Assembly: GCA_048621635.1 (NCBI GenBank)
Contig: JBMCWH010000007.1
Location: 1-27,560 of the forward strand
DNA length: 27,560 nucleotides
Source of the DNA: JBMCWH01 sp048621635
GTDB taxonomy: Bacteria > Patescibacteriota > WWE3 > JAUXAW01 > JAYEID01
Direction: 5' to 3'
Positions 1-8,556 of the stretch are shown one piece after another; position 1 is the stretch's first letter; each line of letters starts with the position of its first letter. The notes beneath the pieces are model-generated. The model was not told where the DNA came from. It saw only the letters and a list, made by a program, of their open reading frames with translations, and searched no databases. The translations under genes and the position numbers were made by a program.

Positions 1-621
1 TGATCTTGTGCCTATTGAAGAATGAACCGGTGAGTTCACAATGTACTGCATTAGGTTAAGCACCTCAAACGTGCGGAGCCGTAGCGAAAGCGAGTTTTAA
101 CAAAGCGTTAGTAGTCATTGTGAGACCCGAAGTCAGGTGAGCTAATCATGGCCAGGGTGAACTCCGATGAGAATCGGAGGGAGGCCCGAACTAGTGTCTG
201 ATGCAAAAGGCTTAGATGAGCTGTGGTTAGAGGTAAAACGCCAAGCGAACCTGGGAATATCTGGTTCTCCTCGAAATAGCTTTAGGGCTAGCGCTTACTA
301 CCACGATGGGGGTAGAGCTACTGGAAAGAGAATAAGGTCCGAAAGGACCGGTCTCTTACCAAACTCCGAATACCATCGTTTAGGGTAAGTAGTTAGGCTA
401 TGGAAGATAAGTTCCATTGTCAAAAGGGAAACAGCCCAGACCGTCGGTTAAGGTCCTTAAGTGTAAGCTAAGTGATGAAAGGTGGTGGAGGTGCTTAGAC
501 AGCTAGGAGGTTGGCCTAGAAGCAGCCATCCTTTAAAGAGTGCGTAAAAGCTCACTAGTCTACTACGTATCTCTGCGCCTAAAATTTATTGGGGCTCAAG
601 CTTACCACCGAAACCGCGGCT

Positions 622-696
622 TGGTATAGCGAATTTATGCTAATTTAGTAATAGCAAATTAATGCTAATAAAAGTTGGTGTAAATTCGCTATACCA
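622..696 (+). other. Helix-45 intervening-sequence-like insertion in 23S rRNA
   Basis: Between the conserved blocks CCGCGGC and GGGGTAGAGGAGCG the short helix 45 of E. coli is replaced by a 75-nt AT-rich hairpin. Arms 622-637 and 681-696 are perfectly complementary over 16 bp (TGGTATAGCGAATTTA and its reverse complement), around a 43-nt loop that contains a further TAGCA/TGCTA stem. Helix 45 is a known site of RNase III-excised intervening sequences in Salmonella and Campylobacter. No protein is encoded in this one. Excision, and hence fragmentation of the 23S rRNA, is inferred from the fold and is not shown by the sequence. Confidence 0.8.
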
Positions 697-1367
697 GGGG
701 TAGAGGAGCGTTCCAACAGCTGTGAAGTTCACGATGTGAATCGGGATGGAGCTTTTGGAAGCGAGACTGCCGGTATGAGTAGCGATAATTCCGATGAGAT
801 TACGGAACGCCGAAAGTCTAAGGTTTCCTCCGCAATGCAAATCAACGGAGGGTTAGTCGGTCCTAAGCTGAGGGCGAAAGCCATAGGTGATGGACAACAG
901 GTTAATATTCCTGTACTGTTTTCAGTCCGTTATTACCAATGGGATGACGGAGTTTGATACGCCAAACCACTGACCTTGTGTCATAGGTTTAAGCAGTAAG
1001 GTAAATTGGGCAGGCAAATCCACCCAATTGTTACGCTGAGCTGTGATATCAATCTGGATTTTTTGAAGGATTGTTGGCTGCGTTAAGCTCCCAGGAAAAG
1101 TCTCTAGGGAGGGTTGGAAGCATCCGTACCGCAAACCGCCACAGGTAGACAGGTTGAGTATACCAAGGCGACGGGAGAACGGTGATTAAGGAACTCGGCA
1201 AATTAGCCCCGTAACTTAGGGAGAAGGGGTCCCTGCTTGTCCTTTGGATAAGTGGGGTGCAATGAAAAGGCTCTGCCGACTGTTTCACAAAAACACAGGT
1301 CTCTGCTTAACCCGTAAGGGGATGTATAGGGGCTGACACCTGCCCAGTGCCGGAAGGTTAAGGGGAA

Positions 1368-1539
1368 TTGTGCGTAGCACAAGGAATTTCTAATTAACCT
1401 AATTAACCTAATTGACCTAATTAATAACCAAGTACTAATGACCAATTTTCTAAAAAAGAGAATTCGGTTATTGGGAAATTGGGATTTGATTAGAAATTAG
1501 TGTAATTAGAAATTAGTAATTTCTCGCGCTGCGCGCGAG
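1368..1539 (+). other. Palindrome-ended insertion in helix 68 of 23S rRNA
   Basis: A 172-nt insertion lies between GGAAGGTTAAGGGGAA and GAACCGAAGCCCCGG, where E. coli has the tip of helix 68. Its 5' boundary is the palindrome TTGTGC-GTA-GCACAA (1368-1382, followed by GG). Its 3' boundary is CTCGCGC-TGC-GCGCGAG (1523-1539). The AT-rich interior can fold back on itself (AATTTCTAATT near 1385 against AATTAGAAATT near 1504; AATAACC near 1423 against GGTTATT near 1466). The same end sequences flank the second insertion at 2359-2471. It encodes no protein and shows no recognisable group I or group II intron core. Confidence 0.8.
1390..1425 (+). repeat. 9-bp tandem repeat inside the helix-68 insertion
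   Basis: Four tandem copies of CTAATTAAC start at 1390, 1399, 1408 and 1417. The third reads CTAATTGAC and the fourth drifts to CTAATTAAT. They form the 5' strand of the insertion's internal hairpin. Confidence 0.8.
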
Positions 1540-2080
1540 GAACCGAAGCCCCGGTAAACGGCAGCAGTAACTATAACTGTTCGACGGTAGCGTAATCCCT
1601 TGCCGCTTAATTGGCGGCCCGCACGAAAGGTGTAACGAGTGGAGCGCTGTCTTGATCATCGACCCGGCGAAATTGAAATATCTGTGAAGATGCGGATTTC
1701 CTGCACCAGGACAAAAAGACCCCGTGGATCTTTACTACCTCTTAGTATTGGGTTATTTTTCGAATTGCGAAGCGTAGGTGGTAGGCTTTGAATCCCGATT
1801 TCTGGATCGGGAGGAGCCGCCCATGAGACACCACCCTTTTCGGAAGGTAAGTCTAACTCTTGACCGTTATCCGGCTGGAGGACAATGCTTGGTGGGTAGT
1901 TTGACTGGGGCGGTCGCCTTTTAAAGAGTACCAAAGGCGCCCAAAGGTCTCCTATACCCGAATGGAAACCGGGTGGTTAGTGTAAAGGCATAAGGAGGCT
2001 TAACTTCGAGACGGACAACGTCAACAAGTAGCGAAAGCTGGGCTTAACGACCCTCCAATACCGTGTGGAAGGATTGGAGA

Positions 2081-2114
<34 letters not shown>

Positions 2115-2358
2115 AGTCGCGCCCGATAGTCCATATTGACGGCGCGGTTCGGCACCTCGATGTCGGCTCGTCCTATCCTGGGGCTGAAGGTGGTCCCAAG
2201 GGTTTGGCTGTTCGCCAATTAAAAGGGCACGTGAGCTGGGTTCAGAGCGTCGTGAGACAGCTCGGTCTCTATCCGGTGCAGGCGTTAGGTTCTTGAGAGG
2301 ATCTCTTGCTAGTACGAGAGGATTGCAAGGGGCAAGCCTCTAGTGTACCAGTTATTCC

Positions 2359-2471
2359 TTGTGCGTAGCACAAGGCTACGAATAGGTACGAATTAAGCTA
2401 ATTAACTACAAATATTTGTAGGAGGTTTGCTTTAATTTGTAGGGTATTTGTAGTCTCGTGCTGCGCACGAG
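2359..2471 (+). other. Palindrome-ended insertion in helix 97 of 23S rRNA
   Basis: A 113-nt insertion falls where E. coli helix 97 closes, between CCAGTTATTCC and AAGGAGTATCGC, which still pair with each other. The 5' boundary TTGTGCGTAGCACAAGG (2359-2375) is identical over 17 nt to that of the helix-68 insertion. The 3' boundary CTCGTGC-TGC-GCACGAG (2455-2471) differs from its counterpart at two bases that pair with each other. The interior pairs CTACGAATA with TATTTGTAG and TACGAATTAAGC with GCTTTAATTTGTA, and is capped by the 16-nt palindrome at 2406-2421. Confidence 0.8.
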
Positions 2472-2503
2472 AAGGAGTATCGCTGGGTAGCTACGCTTGC
2501 AGA

Positions 2504-2535
<32 letters not shown>

Positions 2536-2742
2536 TTCCCTCAAGATTAAGAACCGTTCCGCTGCTTAGCAGCGGGTGAGGCTCCTGGAAGACTACCAGG
2601 TTGATAGGCGGTAGGTGTAAGCTCCGTAAGGAGTGTAGCCAAGCCGTACTAATAGCCAATTATCTTAATTGAGTATTTTATGCGTGTTTTGCATATTTGA
2701 GTAAAAGCTGATTCTGCTATTTAGTGCGTTTGTGAATAAACG

Positions 2743-2863
2743 TGTCCCGGTGTTTTTAGCGGAGGTGAACTACCCTTACCCATTCCGAACAAGGCCGTCA
2801 AAGCCTCCAGCGCCTAAGGTACTGCACTCTTGTAGTGCGGGAGAATAGGTCAATGCCGGGGCA
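2743..2863 (+). rRNA. rrf: 5S ribosomal RNA
   Basis: A 121-nt 5S rRNA follows the 23S gene after a spacer of about 75 nt. The 10-bp closing helix pairs TGTCCCGGTG (2743-2752) with ATGCCGGGGCA (ending 2863), with G-U pairs. The loop-B/C block ACCCATTCCGAACAAGG (about 2777-2793) and the loop-E strand GCGGGAGAATAGGTC are in their normal order. It belongs to the rRNA operon that enters from the left edge. Confidence 0.95.
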
Positions 2864-2873
2864 TTTTTTTTTT
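2854..2873 (+). terminator. rRNA operon terminator (5S closing helix plus T run)
   Basis: The 3' strand of the 5S closing helix is followed directly by ten T residues (2864-2873). The 5S terminal stem therefore probably doubles as the hairpin of an intrinsic terminator. Confidence 0.6.
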
Positions 2874-2963
2874 ACTTCTCTATTAGAAAAATAGAAAAAT
2901 TTTTAACTTTTGTCTAAGTGAACAGCTTTGTCTCCCTTTGTGGTGTATTCTCCTTGTTTTGTA

Positions 2964-2992
2964 TTGAAAAAAAAGGAAAATCGTAGTATTAT
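2964..2992 (+). promoter_or_regulatory. Sigma-70-type promoter of rpsA
   Basis: TTGAAA (2964-2969), a 17-nt spacer and TATTAT (2987-2992) form a near-consensus promoter. The expected transcription start is near 2999, only about 6 nt before the rpsA ATG, and no Shine-Dalgarno sequence fits between. The mRNA would be essentially leaderless. Confidence 0.65.
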
Positions 2993-3004
2993 TAATAGCA
3001 AGTT

Positions 3005-4081
3005 ATGGCAAGTATGAAGGAGCTTTTAAAAAGAAATTCGGAGGGCTTGGCTCCCAAGCAGTTGCGGCGCGGTGAGCTGGTAGAGGGTATTGTTCTTCGA
3101 AAGGGAGAAGAAGAGTTACTGTTAGATATTGGTGGGAAAACCGAAGGTTTAATTTCTGGGACTGATTTGGATGACAATTTAAACACCTTCGAATCTGTAG
3201 AAGTTGGGGACACAGTAATGGCTAAGGTCTTGCAAGGAAGGACTGATAATGGTTTTGCTATCCTTTCTCTGAAAGAAGCTAGTTCGGAAGTGAAATGGCA
3301 GGAGTTGCGAGGTGCTTTTGATTCAGGGCAAAAATTGGAAGTAGAAGGAGTTTCTTACAACAAAAGCGGCTTGGTTGTGCAGCTTAGTTCTGACTTGGAA
3401 GGATTCTTACCTTTTTCTCATTTAGATCGTTCTCATTTTCCCGGGGGAGAGGAGCAGTCCTCTGAGGAAAGCAGTCGAGTACGTATCTTATCTTCTTTGG
3501 TAGGGGAGACTGTAACTGTTAAGATAATAGAATTTGATCCTCAAAATAATAGGGTAGTTGTTTCTGAGAAAGAGGCTCTTTCTGAAAAATATGAAGATGA
3601 ACGGGAAGAACTTTGGGACAGCCTTGAATCTGGTAAGGTAATTGAAGGTGTTGTGGTAGGAATTGTTCCTTTTGGGCTCTTTGTCCGGTTAGGGGATACG
3701 GATGTGGAAGGTTTGGTTCATATTTCTGAGGTTTCGTGGGAGAAAATTGAATCGCTAGAAGATGTTTACTCCATAGGGGATAAAGTAGAGGTAATGGTTT
3801 TGTCTGTAAATCTTTCGGAAGAGCGTGTTTCCTTAAGTATTAAAGCACTTAAGGAAAACCCCTGGGAAGATATTAAGGAGAAGTATTCAGTGGGGGACGA
3901 AGTGACAGGTAAGGTTACTCGGGTAGCACCTTTTGGTGCCTTTGTTCGGTTAGAGGATGGAATTGAAGGACTTGTTCATATTTCAGAGACAGACGGGCCC
4001 TTAGATGTGGGTAAAGAAGTTGAGGCAAAGATAATTTCCTTTGAACCAGATAAACAGCGTCTTGGCCTATCTGTAAAGTAG
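3005..4081 (+). CDS. rpsA: 30S ribosomal protein S1 (four S1 domains)
   Basis: A 358-residue protein made of tandem S1/OB-fold RNA-binding repeats. Repeat 1 spans about residues 23-91, a degenerate repeat 2 about 106-190, and two clear repeats about 210-280 and 293-358. The last two carry the signatures VPFGLFVRL...EGLVHISE and VAPFGAFVRLEDGIEGLVHISE. S1 binds mRNA on the 30S subunit and promotes initiation on structured or poorly SD-equipped messages. The E. coli protein has six repeats; four-repeat forms are common in Gram-positive and reduced lineages. The gene starts a plus-strand run with clpC (47-nt gap) and frr. The ATG at 3005 fits the promoter at 2964-2992. A general S1-domain RNA-binding protein is the only real alternative. 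Confidence 0.9.
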   Translation: MASMKELLKRNSEGLAPKQLRRGELVEGIVLRKGEEELLLDIGGKTEGLISGTDLDDNLNTFESVEVGDTVMAKVLQGRTDNGFAILSLKEASSEVKWQELRGAFDSGQKLEVEGVSYNKSGLVVQLSSDLEGFLPFSHLDRSHFPGGEEQSSEESSRVRILSSLVGETVTVKIIEFDPQNNRVVVSEKEALSEKYEDEREELWDSLESGKVIEGVVVGIVPFGLFVRLGDTDVEGLVHISEVSWEKIESLEDVYSIGDKVEVMVLSVNLSEERVSLSIKALKENPWEDIKEKYSVGDEVTGKVTRVAPFGAFVRLEDGIEGLVHISETDGPLDVGKEVEAKIISFEPDKQRLGLSVK

Positions 4082-4128
4082 CTCTGCATTTTATTAGTAA
4101 ATAAAATAATAGTACTTTTAAAGTAATT

Positions 4129-6447
4129 ATGATGGTGTTAGATAAACTTACAGATCGCGCGCGCAATTTAATATTAGAAGGAAGGAATGGAAGCGAAGAT
4201 GGGGAAACTATTACTGTGGCTGGCTTTTTGGAGATTTTGCGCCGTGATAAGCGAGGTATTGGAGGACAGATTTTTGCAAATTGGGAAGGGAAATTTTCTT
4301 GGGAACAAAGAGACGTTTCTTTGTCCGAACTTCTAGAAGCCGCTTTTTCTGAAGCCGAGGAGTTGGGACATCCCTACGTAGGTACAGAACATCTGCTTTT
4401 GGGTTTAGTTAGTATAGCTGGTCCGTCTCAGTATGATTCTGTGAAAAAAGCAGTCAAGGAAAAGACGGATCTTCCCGATCGAAAATTCTTTTCAAAATTT
4501 AAGAGTTCTACACCTTTGTTGGATTCCTTTGGAAATGATATTACTGCTCGTGCTGAGAATGGCGATCTTTCTCCCTCTTTTGTACGCGATGACCTTTTAG
4601 AGCGTGTAATTCAGATCCTTCTTCGTAAGGAACGTAATAACCCTATGTTAATTGGTCCAGCGGGGGTGGGTAAGCGGGCGCTGGTAAACACTCTTGCTCA
4701 GAAAGTAGTTTCCCTGGAAGTCCCGGTCTCTCTTCTGGACAAGAAAATTGTTCAATTGGACTTTTCTTCCTTTGCTACTGCGCTTTCTTCTCGTTCTGAG
4801 TTAGAAATGGGTTTTTCTTCTTTTTTGGACGAAATTCAGTCTGCTGGGGATGTGATTCTCTTTGTCGATGAAATTCATACTTTAATGGGCGGTGGTTCAG
4901 TGGTGGGGGTTTCTTCTGGTGTGGTTAATATTTTGAAAGAACATCTTGCCTCTGGCAATCTGCGTTTAATTGGTTCGACAGATTCTAAAGAGTATCGGAA
5001 GCATTTGGAGTTTGATCAGGGTCTAGTTCGATTACTTCAACCTGTACAAATTCCTGAACCTACTGTTTTGGAAACAGAACATATTTTAGAAATGATGGCC
5101 CCTCGTTATGAAAAATTTCATAATGTAACCTATTCCCCGCGAGCTATCTCTAAAGCTGCGTTACTTTCTGAGCGATATATTTCTGGGCAGTTTATGCCGG
5201 ATAAAGCTTTGGATGTCTTGGACGAAGCCGGCGCCTTTGTTCGTTCCCAGGCAGAAGATGTCTCCTCTGAGTATAGGGAAACTTTTGAAGGTTTAAAAAA
5301 GACTGCAGATAAATTTGGAGAAGCTTTTGAAGAGAAAGATTTTGATCGTGCTTCAGACCTGAGATCGCAGGAAAGAGATTTGCAAGACAAAATGAAGAAT
5401 TTAGCTAAAGGGAAGCCTTATGTAGGGGCGGTTGATGAGGAAATTATTGCTCAAGTTGTTTCCAAAAAGACAGGGATTCCATTAGCTGAGCTGGAGAAAG
5501 GGGAAGATAAGAAACTGCAGAGAATGGAAGATATAATTAGCAAGCGGGTTGTAGGTCAAGAACAAGCTATTCATGCTTTAGGTAAAGCGTTGCGAAGACA
5601 GCGAGCGGGCTTGGATGACCCCCGCCGCCCTATTGGCTCATTTCTCTTTTTGGGTCCCACAGGTGTAGGGAAAACAGAATTGGCTCGAAGTCTATCCACT
5701 TTCCTTTTTGGTGATGAAGATAAGATGATTCGCTTTGATATGAGTGAGTTTCGGGAAAGACACACCACTTCCCGTTTAATTGGCGCTCCCCCTGGTTATG
5801 TTGGCTATGGACAAGGTGGGGAATTGACGGATAGAATTGCACGGGATCCTTACAGTGTTGTTGTTTTTGATGAGATGGAGAAAGCTCATCCAGAAGTGTT
5901 AAATCTCTTGCTTCAAATTATGGAGGAGGGAGAGTTGACGGATGGGCAAGGTAGATGTGCTGATTTTCGTAATGCGATAATTATATTGACTTCTAATGTT
6001 GGTGCTGATTTAGTAAGGAAGGCGGAGTTAGGTTTTCAAGCCGAGAAGGATGCAGAAAGTGTTTACCAAGGTATGCGCCAGCGTCTACTTTCCAATTTGG
6101 AGGAGAAGGTAGCACCAGAGTTTCTTAACCGTTTAACCGAGGTGCTGGTTTTTAAACCACTGGCAGAAGAAGCTATTTTAGAAATTGTTGACCTCCGACT
6201 CGATGAGCTCAAGGAACGGCTGGACGAGAAGGAGGTTTCTTTGCGTGTTACTACTGCCGCTAAGCATTATTTGGCGGAGGAGGGTTACTCTGATAAGTAC
6301 GGTGCGCGGTTTTTGAATCGGTTGATTGAAGATGAGATTACAGCACCACTTTCTGATTTGCTTATTAGCGGTTCAGTAGTAAAAGGTGAAGAGATAACGG
6401 TAGGTATTAAGAACGGCAAACTTGAACTACGAGATTCGAATGAATAA
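4129..6447 (+). CDS. clpC: ClpC-type AAA+ unfoldase, first ATPase site degenerate
   Basis: A 772-residue Hsp100/Clp ATPase that would unfold substrates for the ClpP protease. The N-domain covers about residues 1-125. NBD1 has GPAGVGKR at 176-183 where the family has GxxGxGKT, so the Walker-A threonine is R183. Its Walker B (VDEIH) is intact, but the usual ERRFQ arginine-finger segment reads VRLLQ (300-304). A short coiled-coil middle domain lies around 385-425. NBD2 is canonical, with GPTGVGKTE and FDEMEKAHPE. An LGF tripeptide in the loop after NBD2 sensor 1 matches the ClpP-docking motif. The C-terminal D2-small domain is present. The start is ATG 4129 or the adjacent ATG 4132. The 3' end overlaps frr by 8 nt, implying translational coupling. 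No clpP lies in the window. Confidence 0.9.
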   Translation: MMVLDKLTDRARNLILEGRNGSEDGETITVAGFLEILRRDKRGIGGQIFANWEGKFSWEQRDVSLSELLEAAFSEAEELGHPYVGTEHLLLGLVSIAGPSQYDSVKKAVKEKTDLPDRKFFSKFKSSTPLLDSFGNDITARAENGDLSPSFVRDDLLERVIQILLRKERNNPMLIGPAGVGKRALVNTLAQKVVSLEVPVSLLDKKIVQLDFSSFATALSSRSELEMGFSSFLDEIQSAGDVILFVDEIHTLMGGGSVVGVSSGVVNILKEHLASGNLRLIGSTDSKEYRKHLEFDQGLVRLLQPVQIPEPTVLETEHILEMMAPRYEKFHNVTYSPRAISKAALLSERYISGQFMPDKALDVLDEAGAFVRSQAEDVSSEYRETFEGLKKTADKFGEAFEEKDFDRASDLRSQERDLQDKMKNLAKGKPYVGAVDEEIIAQVVSKKTGIPLAELEKGEDKKLQRMEDIISKRVVGQEQAIHALGKALRRQRAGLDDPRRPIGSFLFLGPTGVGKTELARSLSTFLFGDEDKMIRFDMSEFRERHTTSRLIGAPPGYVGYGQGGELTDRIARDPYSVVVFDEMEKAHPEVLNLLLQIMEEGELTDGQGRCADFRNAIIILTSNVGADLVRKAELGFQAEKDAESVYQGMRQRLLSNLEEKVAPEFLNRLTEVLVFKPLAEEAILEIVDLRLDELKERLDEKEVSLRVTTAAKHYLAEEGYSDKYGARFLNRLIEDEITAPLSDLLISGSVVKGEEITVGIKNGKLELRDSNE

Positions 6448-6991
6448 CAACACTATCCTTTCACAGCTAAAGGAACAAGCGGAAGAAATTTTGGAATCTT
6501 TCAAAAGTGATTTGACAAAGATTCATACTGGGCGGGCGACTCCTTCCTTGTTGGAAGACGTTAAAGTGGATGCTTACAACTCGCTTATGGGATTGAAAGA
6601 GCTAGCGGCTATTAGAAATCCTGAACCTCGTCAGCTTCTTGTCGAACCTTGGGATGAGGATGTATTGGAAAACATAGATCATGCTCTCCGGGAGGCAGAC
6701 TTGGGAGGATCTATTTTAGTGGAAGATAGCGCAGTGCGGGTGGTTTTTCCCAAGTTGACTTTTGAAGATAGAGAAGATTTGGCTCGTAAGGTTACGCAAC
6801 GTTTGGAAGAAGCGAAGCAGGCAGTAAGAAAAGTAAGACAAGATGCTCGCGACCAGGCGGAAGATCTAGAAGATGAAGAAGGCGAGGACTTTGTTTACCG
6901 GTTAAAAGAGACTATAGAAGAGCGTATTCAGTCCATAAATGATAATTTAGAGGAAGTTAGTGAGGCCAAGAAAAAGGCAATTCGTTCCTAG
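6440..6991 (+). CDS. frr: Ribosome recycling factor
   Basis: A 183-residue RRF, matching the family length of about 185. With EF-G it splits post-termination ribosomes. The conserved KIHTGRATPSLLEDVKVDAY segment near the N terminus is present, followed by the beta domain (LAAIRNPEPRQLLVEPWD) and the long helix ending in the charged coiled coil (LARKVTQRLEEAKQAVRKVR). ATG 6440 was chosen over an upstream in-frame TTG at 6422, because it gives the normal family N terminus and an 8-nt stop/start overlap with clpC. It is probably co-translated with clpC. Confidence 0.95.
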   Translation: MNNNTILSQLKEQAEEILESFKSDLTKIHTGRATPSLLEDVKVDAYNSLMGLKELAAIRNPEPRQLLVEPWDEDVLENIDHALREADLGGSILVEDSAVRVVFPKLTFEDREDLARKVTQRLEEAKQAVRKVRQDARDQAEDLEDEEGEDFVYRLKETIEERIQSINDNLEEVSEAKKKAIRS

Positions 6992-7029
6992 GCAATTAGG
7001 CTGTTTAGATGGGGAAGAGTGCGTAATCT

Positions 7030-7038
7030 TGCTACAAT
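7030..7038 (+). promoter_or_regulatory. Possible extended -10 promoter ahead of radA
   Basis: The 170-nt gap between frr and radA contains TG-C-TACAAT (7030-7038), an extended -10 match without a clear -35. Transcription from it would give a leader of about 115 nt. That leader holds the perfect 8-bp inverted repeat AACTTCTC/GAGAAGTT around the sequence CACCAGTCGG...TTTT. No Shine-Dalgarno sequence precedes the radA ATG. Confidence 0.35.
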
Positions 7039-7161
7039 TATTGCTCATTTTCTCCATCTTTAAGAAGTGCTTTACCCATAAGTTTAAAAACTTCTCCACC
7101 AGTCGGTATTTTTCCGGCACATCTTTTTTGAGAAGTTGGTTGAGTTCAGTTCCAATATATT

Positions 7162-8496
7162 ATGGCGAAGAACCAAAGTTTGTATATTTGTGATTCCTGT
7201 GGTGCCGAATTTCCTAAATGGCAAGGGAAATGTCCTCAATGTGGTGATTGGAATACTTTACAGAAAAAGAAAATTTCCGGAAAATCTTCTACTGGTGATA
7301 TTGAAGTCTCAGAGGTTAAGAAAAATCTCCGTGCTTTTGAGGAACTAGATTCAAAGTTCGAGAGGGAAAATACAGGGGTGTATGAGTTTGATCGTGTTTT
7401 GGGGGGTGGGATTGTTCCCGGATCGATAAGTTTGATAGTAGGGGAGCCGGGAATAGGGAAAAGTACATTGCTTTTGCAAGTTGCGGATAGTTTTGCTCAA
7501 TCGGAGAAACCAGTCTTGTTTGTGTGTGGTGAAGAATCTCCAGAACAAATAAAATCGCGAGCAGGACGTTTAGGTTTGAAAGGGCAGGGGATGCGCTTAT
7601 TTCCTGAGACAGATGTAGATAAAATTACTGCCCTTGTTAGTAATTTGCAAAATTCTTCGCAGAAAAAGTTGGGATTAGTGGTTGTGGATTCTGTACAAAC
7701 TTTAACCACTACGGATTTGAGTGGAGGTGCCGGTAGTGTTAGCCAAGTTCGTGAGTGTTCTGAGCGGCTTCGGAAGATCGCAAAGCAAAGCGGTATTCCC
7801 ATTTTCTTAGTTGGGCACGTTACTAAATCTGGTAATATTGCAGGACCAAAAGTTTTGGAGCATTTAGTAGATGCTGTTTTTGGTTTAGAAGGTGATAAAT
7901 TTCATGCCTTTCGTCTTTTTCGTGCTTCTAAAAATCGTTTTGGTCCTACATTTGAAGTTGGTGTCTTTGCCATGCGGGAAAAAGGGTTGGAGGAGGTAGA
8001 TAACCCTTCCGAAGAATTTATTTCTCAGCGGGATGAGGAAAGTTCTGGAAGTGTGATTGTAGCAACGCTAGAAGGGACCAGACCGGTTTTGGTAGAAGTG
8101 CAAGCATTAGCAGTCCCCTCCAAGTTTAAATATCCTCGGAGAGTGTCCTCAGGTTTTTCTTCCGGGAGAATAAACCTTCTTTGTGCTGTTTTGGAAAAAC
8201 GCGGAGGAGTGAGTTTGCAGGACCGGGACCTCTATGTTAATGTTGCCTCAGGTATGAGTATTTCTGAACCGGCAGGGGATTTAGGAGTTGTTTTAGCAGT
8301 AGCCTCGGTTTTGGAAGATGTTTCTCTAAGTGCGGATTTGTGTACTTTTGGTGAAGTTGGCCTTTCCGGTGAAGTAAGAGAAGTTAACGCGGCTGAAAGA
8401 CGGATTGAGGAGGCGGAACGACTCGGATTTGAAAATATAGTTTCTCCTCCCGAAGTTTCCTCTGTCCGACAAGCGCTGGAAAGAGTAGGCATTTAG
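7162..8496 (+). CDS. radA: DNA repair protein RadA (Sms)
   Basis: A 444-residue RadA, close to the family's usual 450-460. It is a RecA-like, DnaB-type branch-migration helicase used in recombinational repair and in natural transformation. An N-terminal zinc finger (Cys10, 13, 24, 27) is followed by a Walker A GEPGIGKST (94-102), the RadA-specific KNRFG motif (257-261), and a C-terminal Lon-protease-like domain without the proteolytic site. Its role in transformation suits the presence of comEA and comEC further along. The gene lies 60 nt upstream of a PIN-TRAM membrane protein; radA and yacL are also close to each other in Firmicutes. Confidence 0.95.
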   Translation: MAKNQSLYICDSCGAEFPKWQGKCPQCGDWNTLQKKKISGKSSTGDIEVSEVKKNLRAFEELDSKFERENTGVYEFDRVLGGGIVPGSISLIVGEPGIGKSTLLLQVADSFAQSEKPVLFVCGEESPEQIKSRAGRLGLKGQGMRLFPETDVDKITALVSNLQNSSQKKLGLVVVDSVQTLTTTDLSGGAGSVSQVRECSERLRKIAKQSGIPIFLVGHVTKSGNIAGPKVLEHLVDAVFGLEGDKFHAFRLFRASKNRFGPTFEVGVFAMREKGLEEVDNPSEEFISQRDEESSGSVIVATLEGTRPVLVEVQALAVPSKFKYPRRVSSGFSSGRINLLCAVLEKRGGVSLQDRDLYVNVASGMSISEPAGDLGVVLAVASVLEDVSLSADLCTFGEVGLSGEVREVNAAERRIEEAERLGFENIVSPPEVSSVRQALERVGI

Positions 8497-8556
8497 TTTT
8501 TATTTATTTTATCTTTATTTATTTTTGCTCTGTTTGGGGCGGAAGGATTTATTAGT

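Noticed and set aside
1368..1539. Group I or group II self-splicing intron
   Set aside because: The insertion is too short and lacks the P/Q/R/S core or a domain V; hairpin-type insertion fits better.
1710..1725. A at the position of E. coli G2057 as an acquired macrolide resistance mutation
   Set aside because: The paired base 2611 is T, and the A-T pair is a natural variant in many bacteria, so it is not evidence of acquired resistance.
6960..7193. 77-residue frame between frr and radA
   Set aside because: It overlaps both genes and has no ribosome binding site or recognisable domain.
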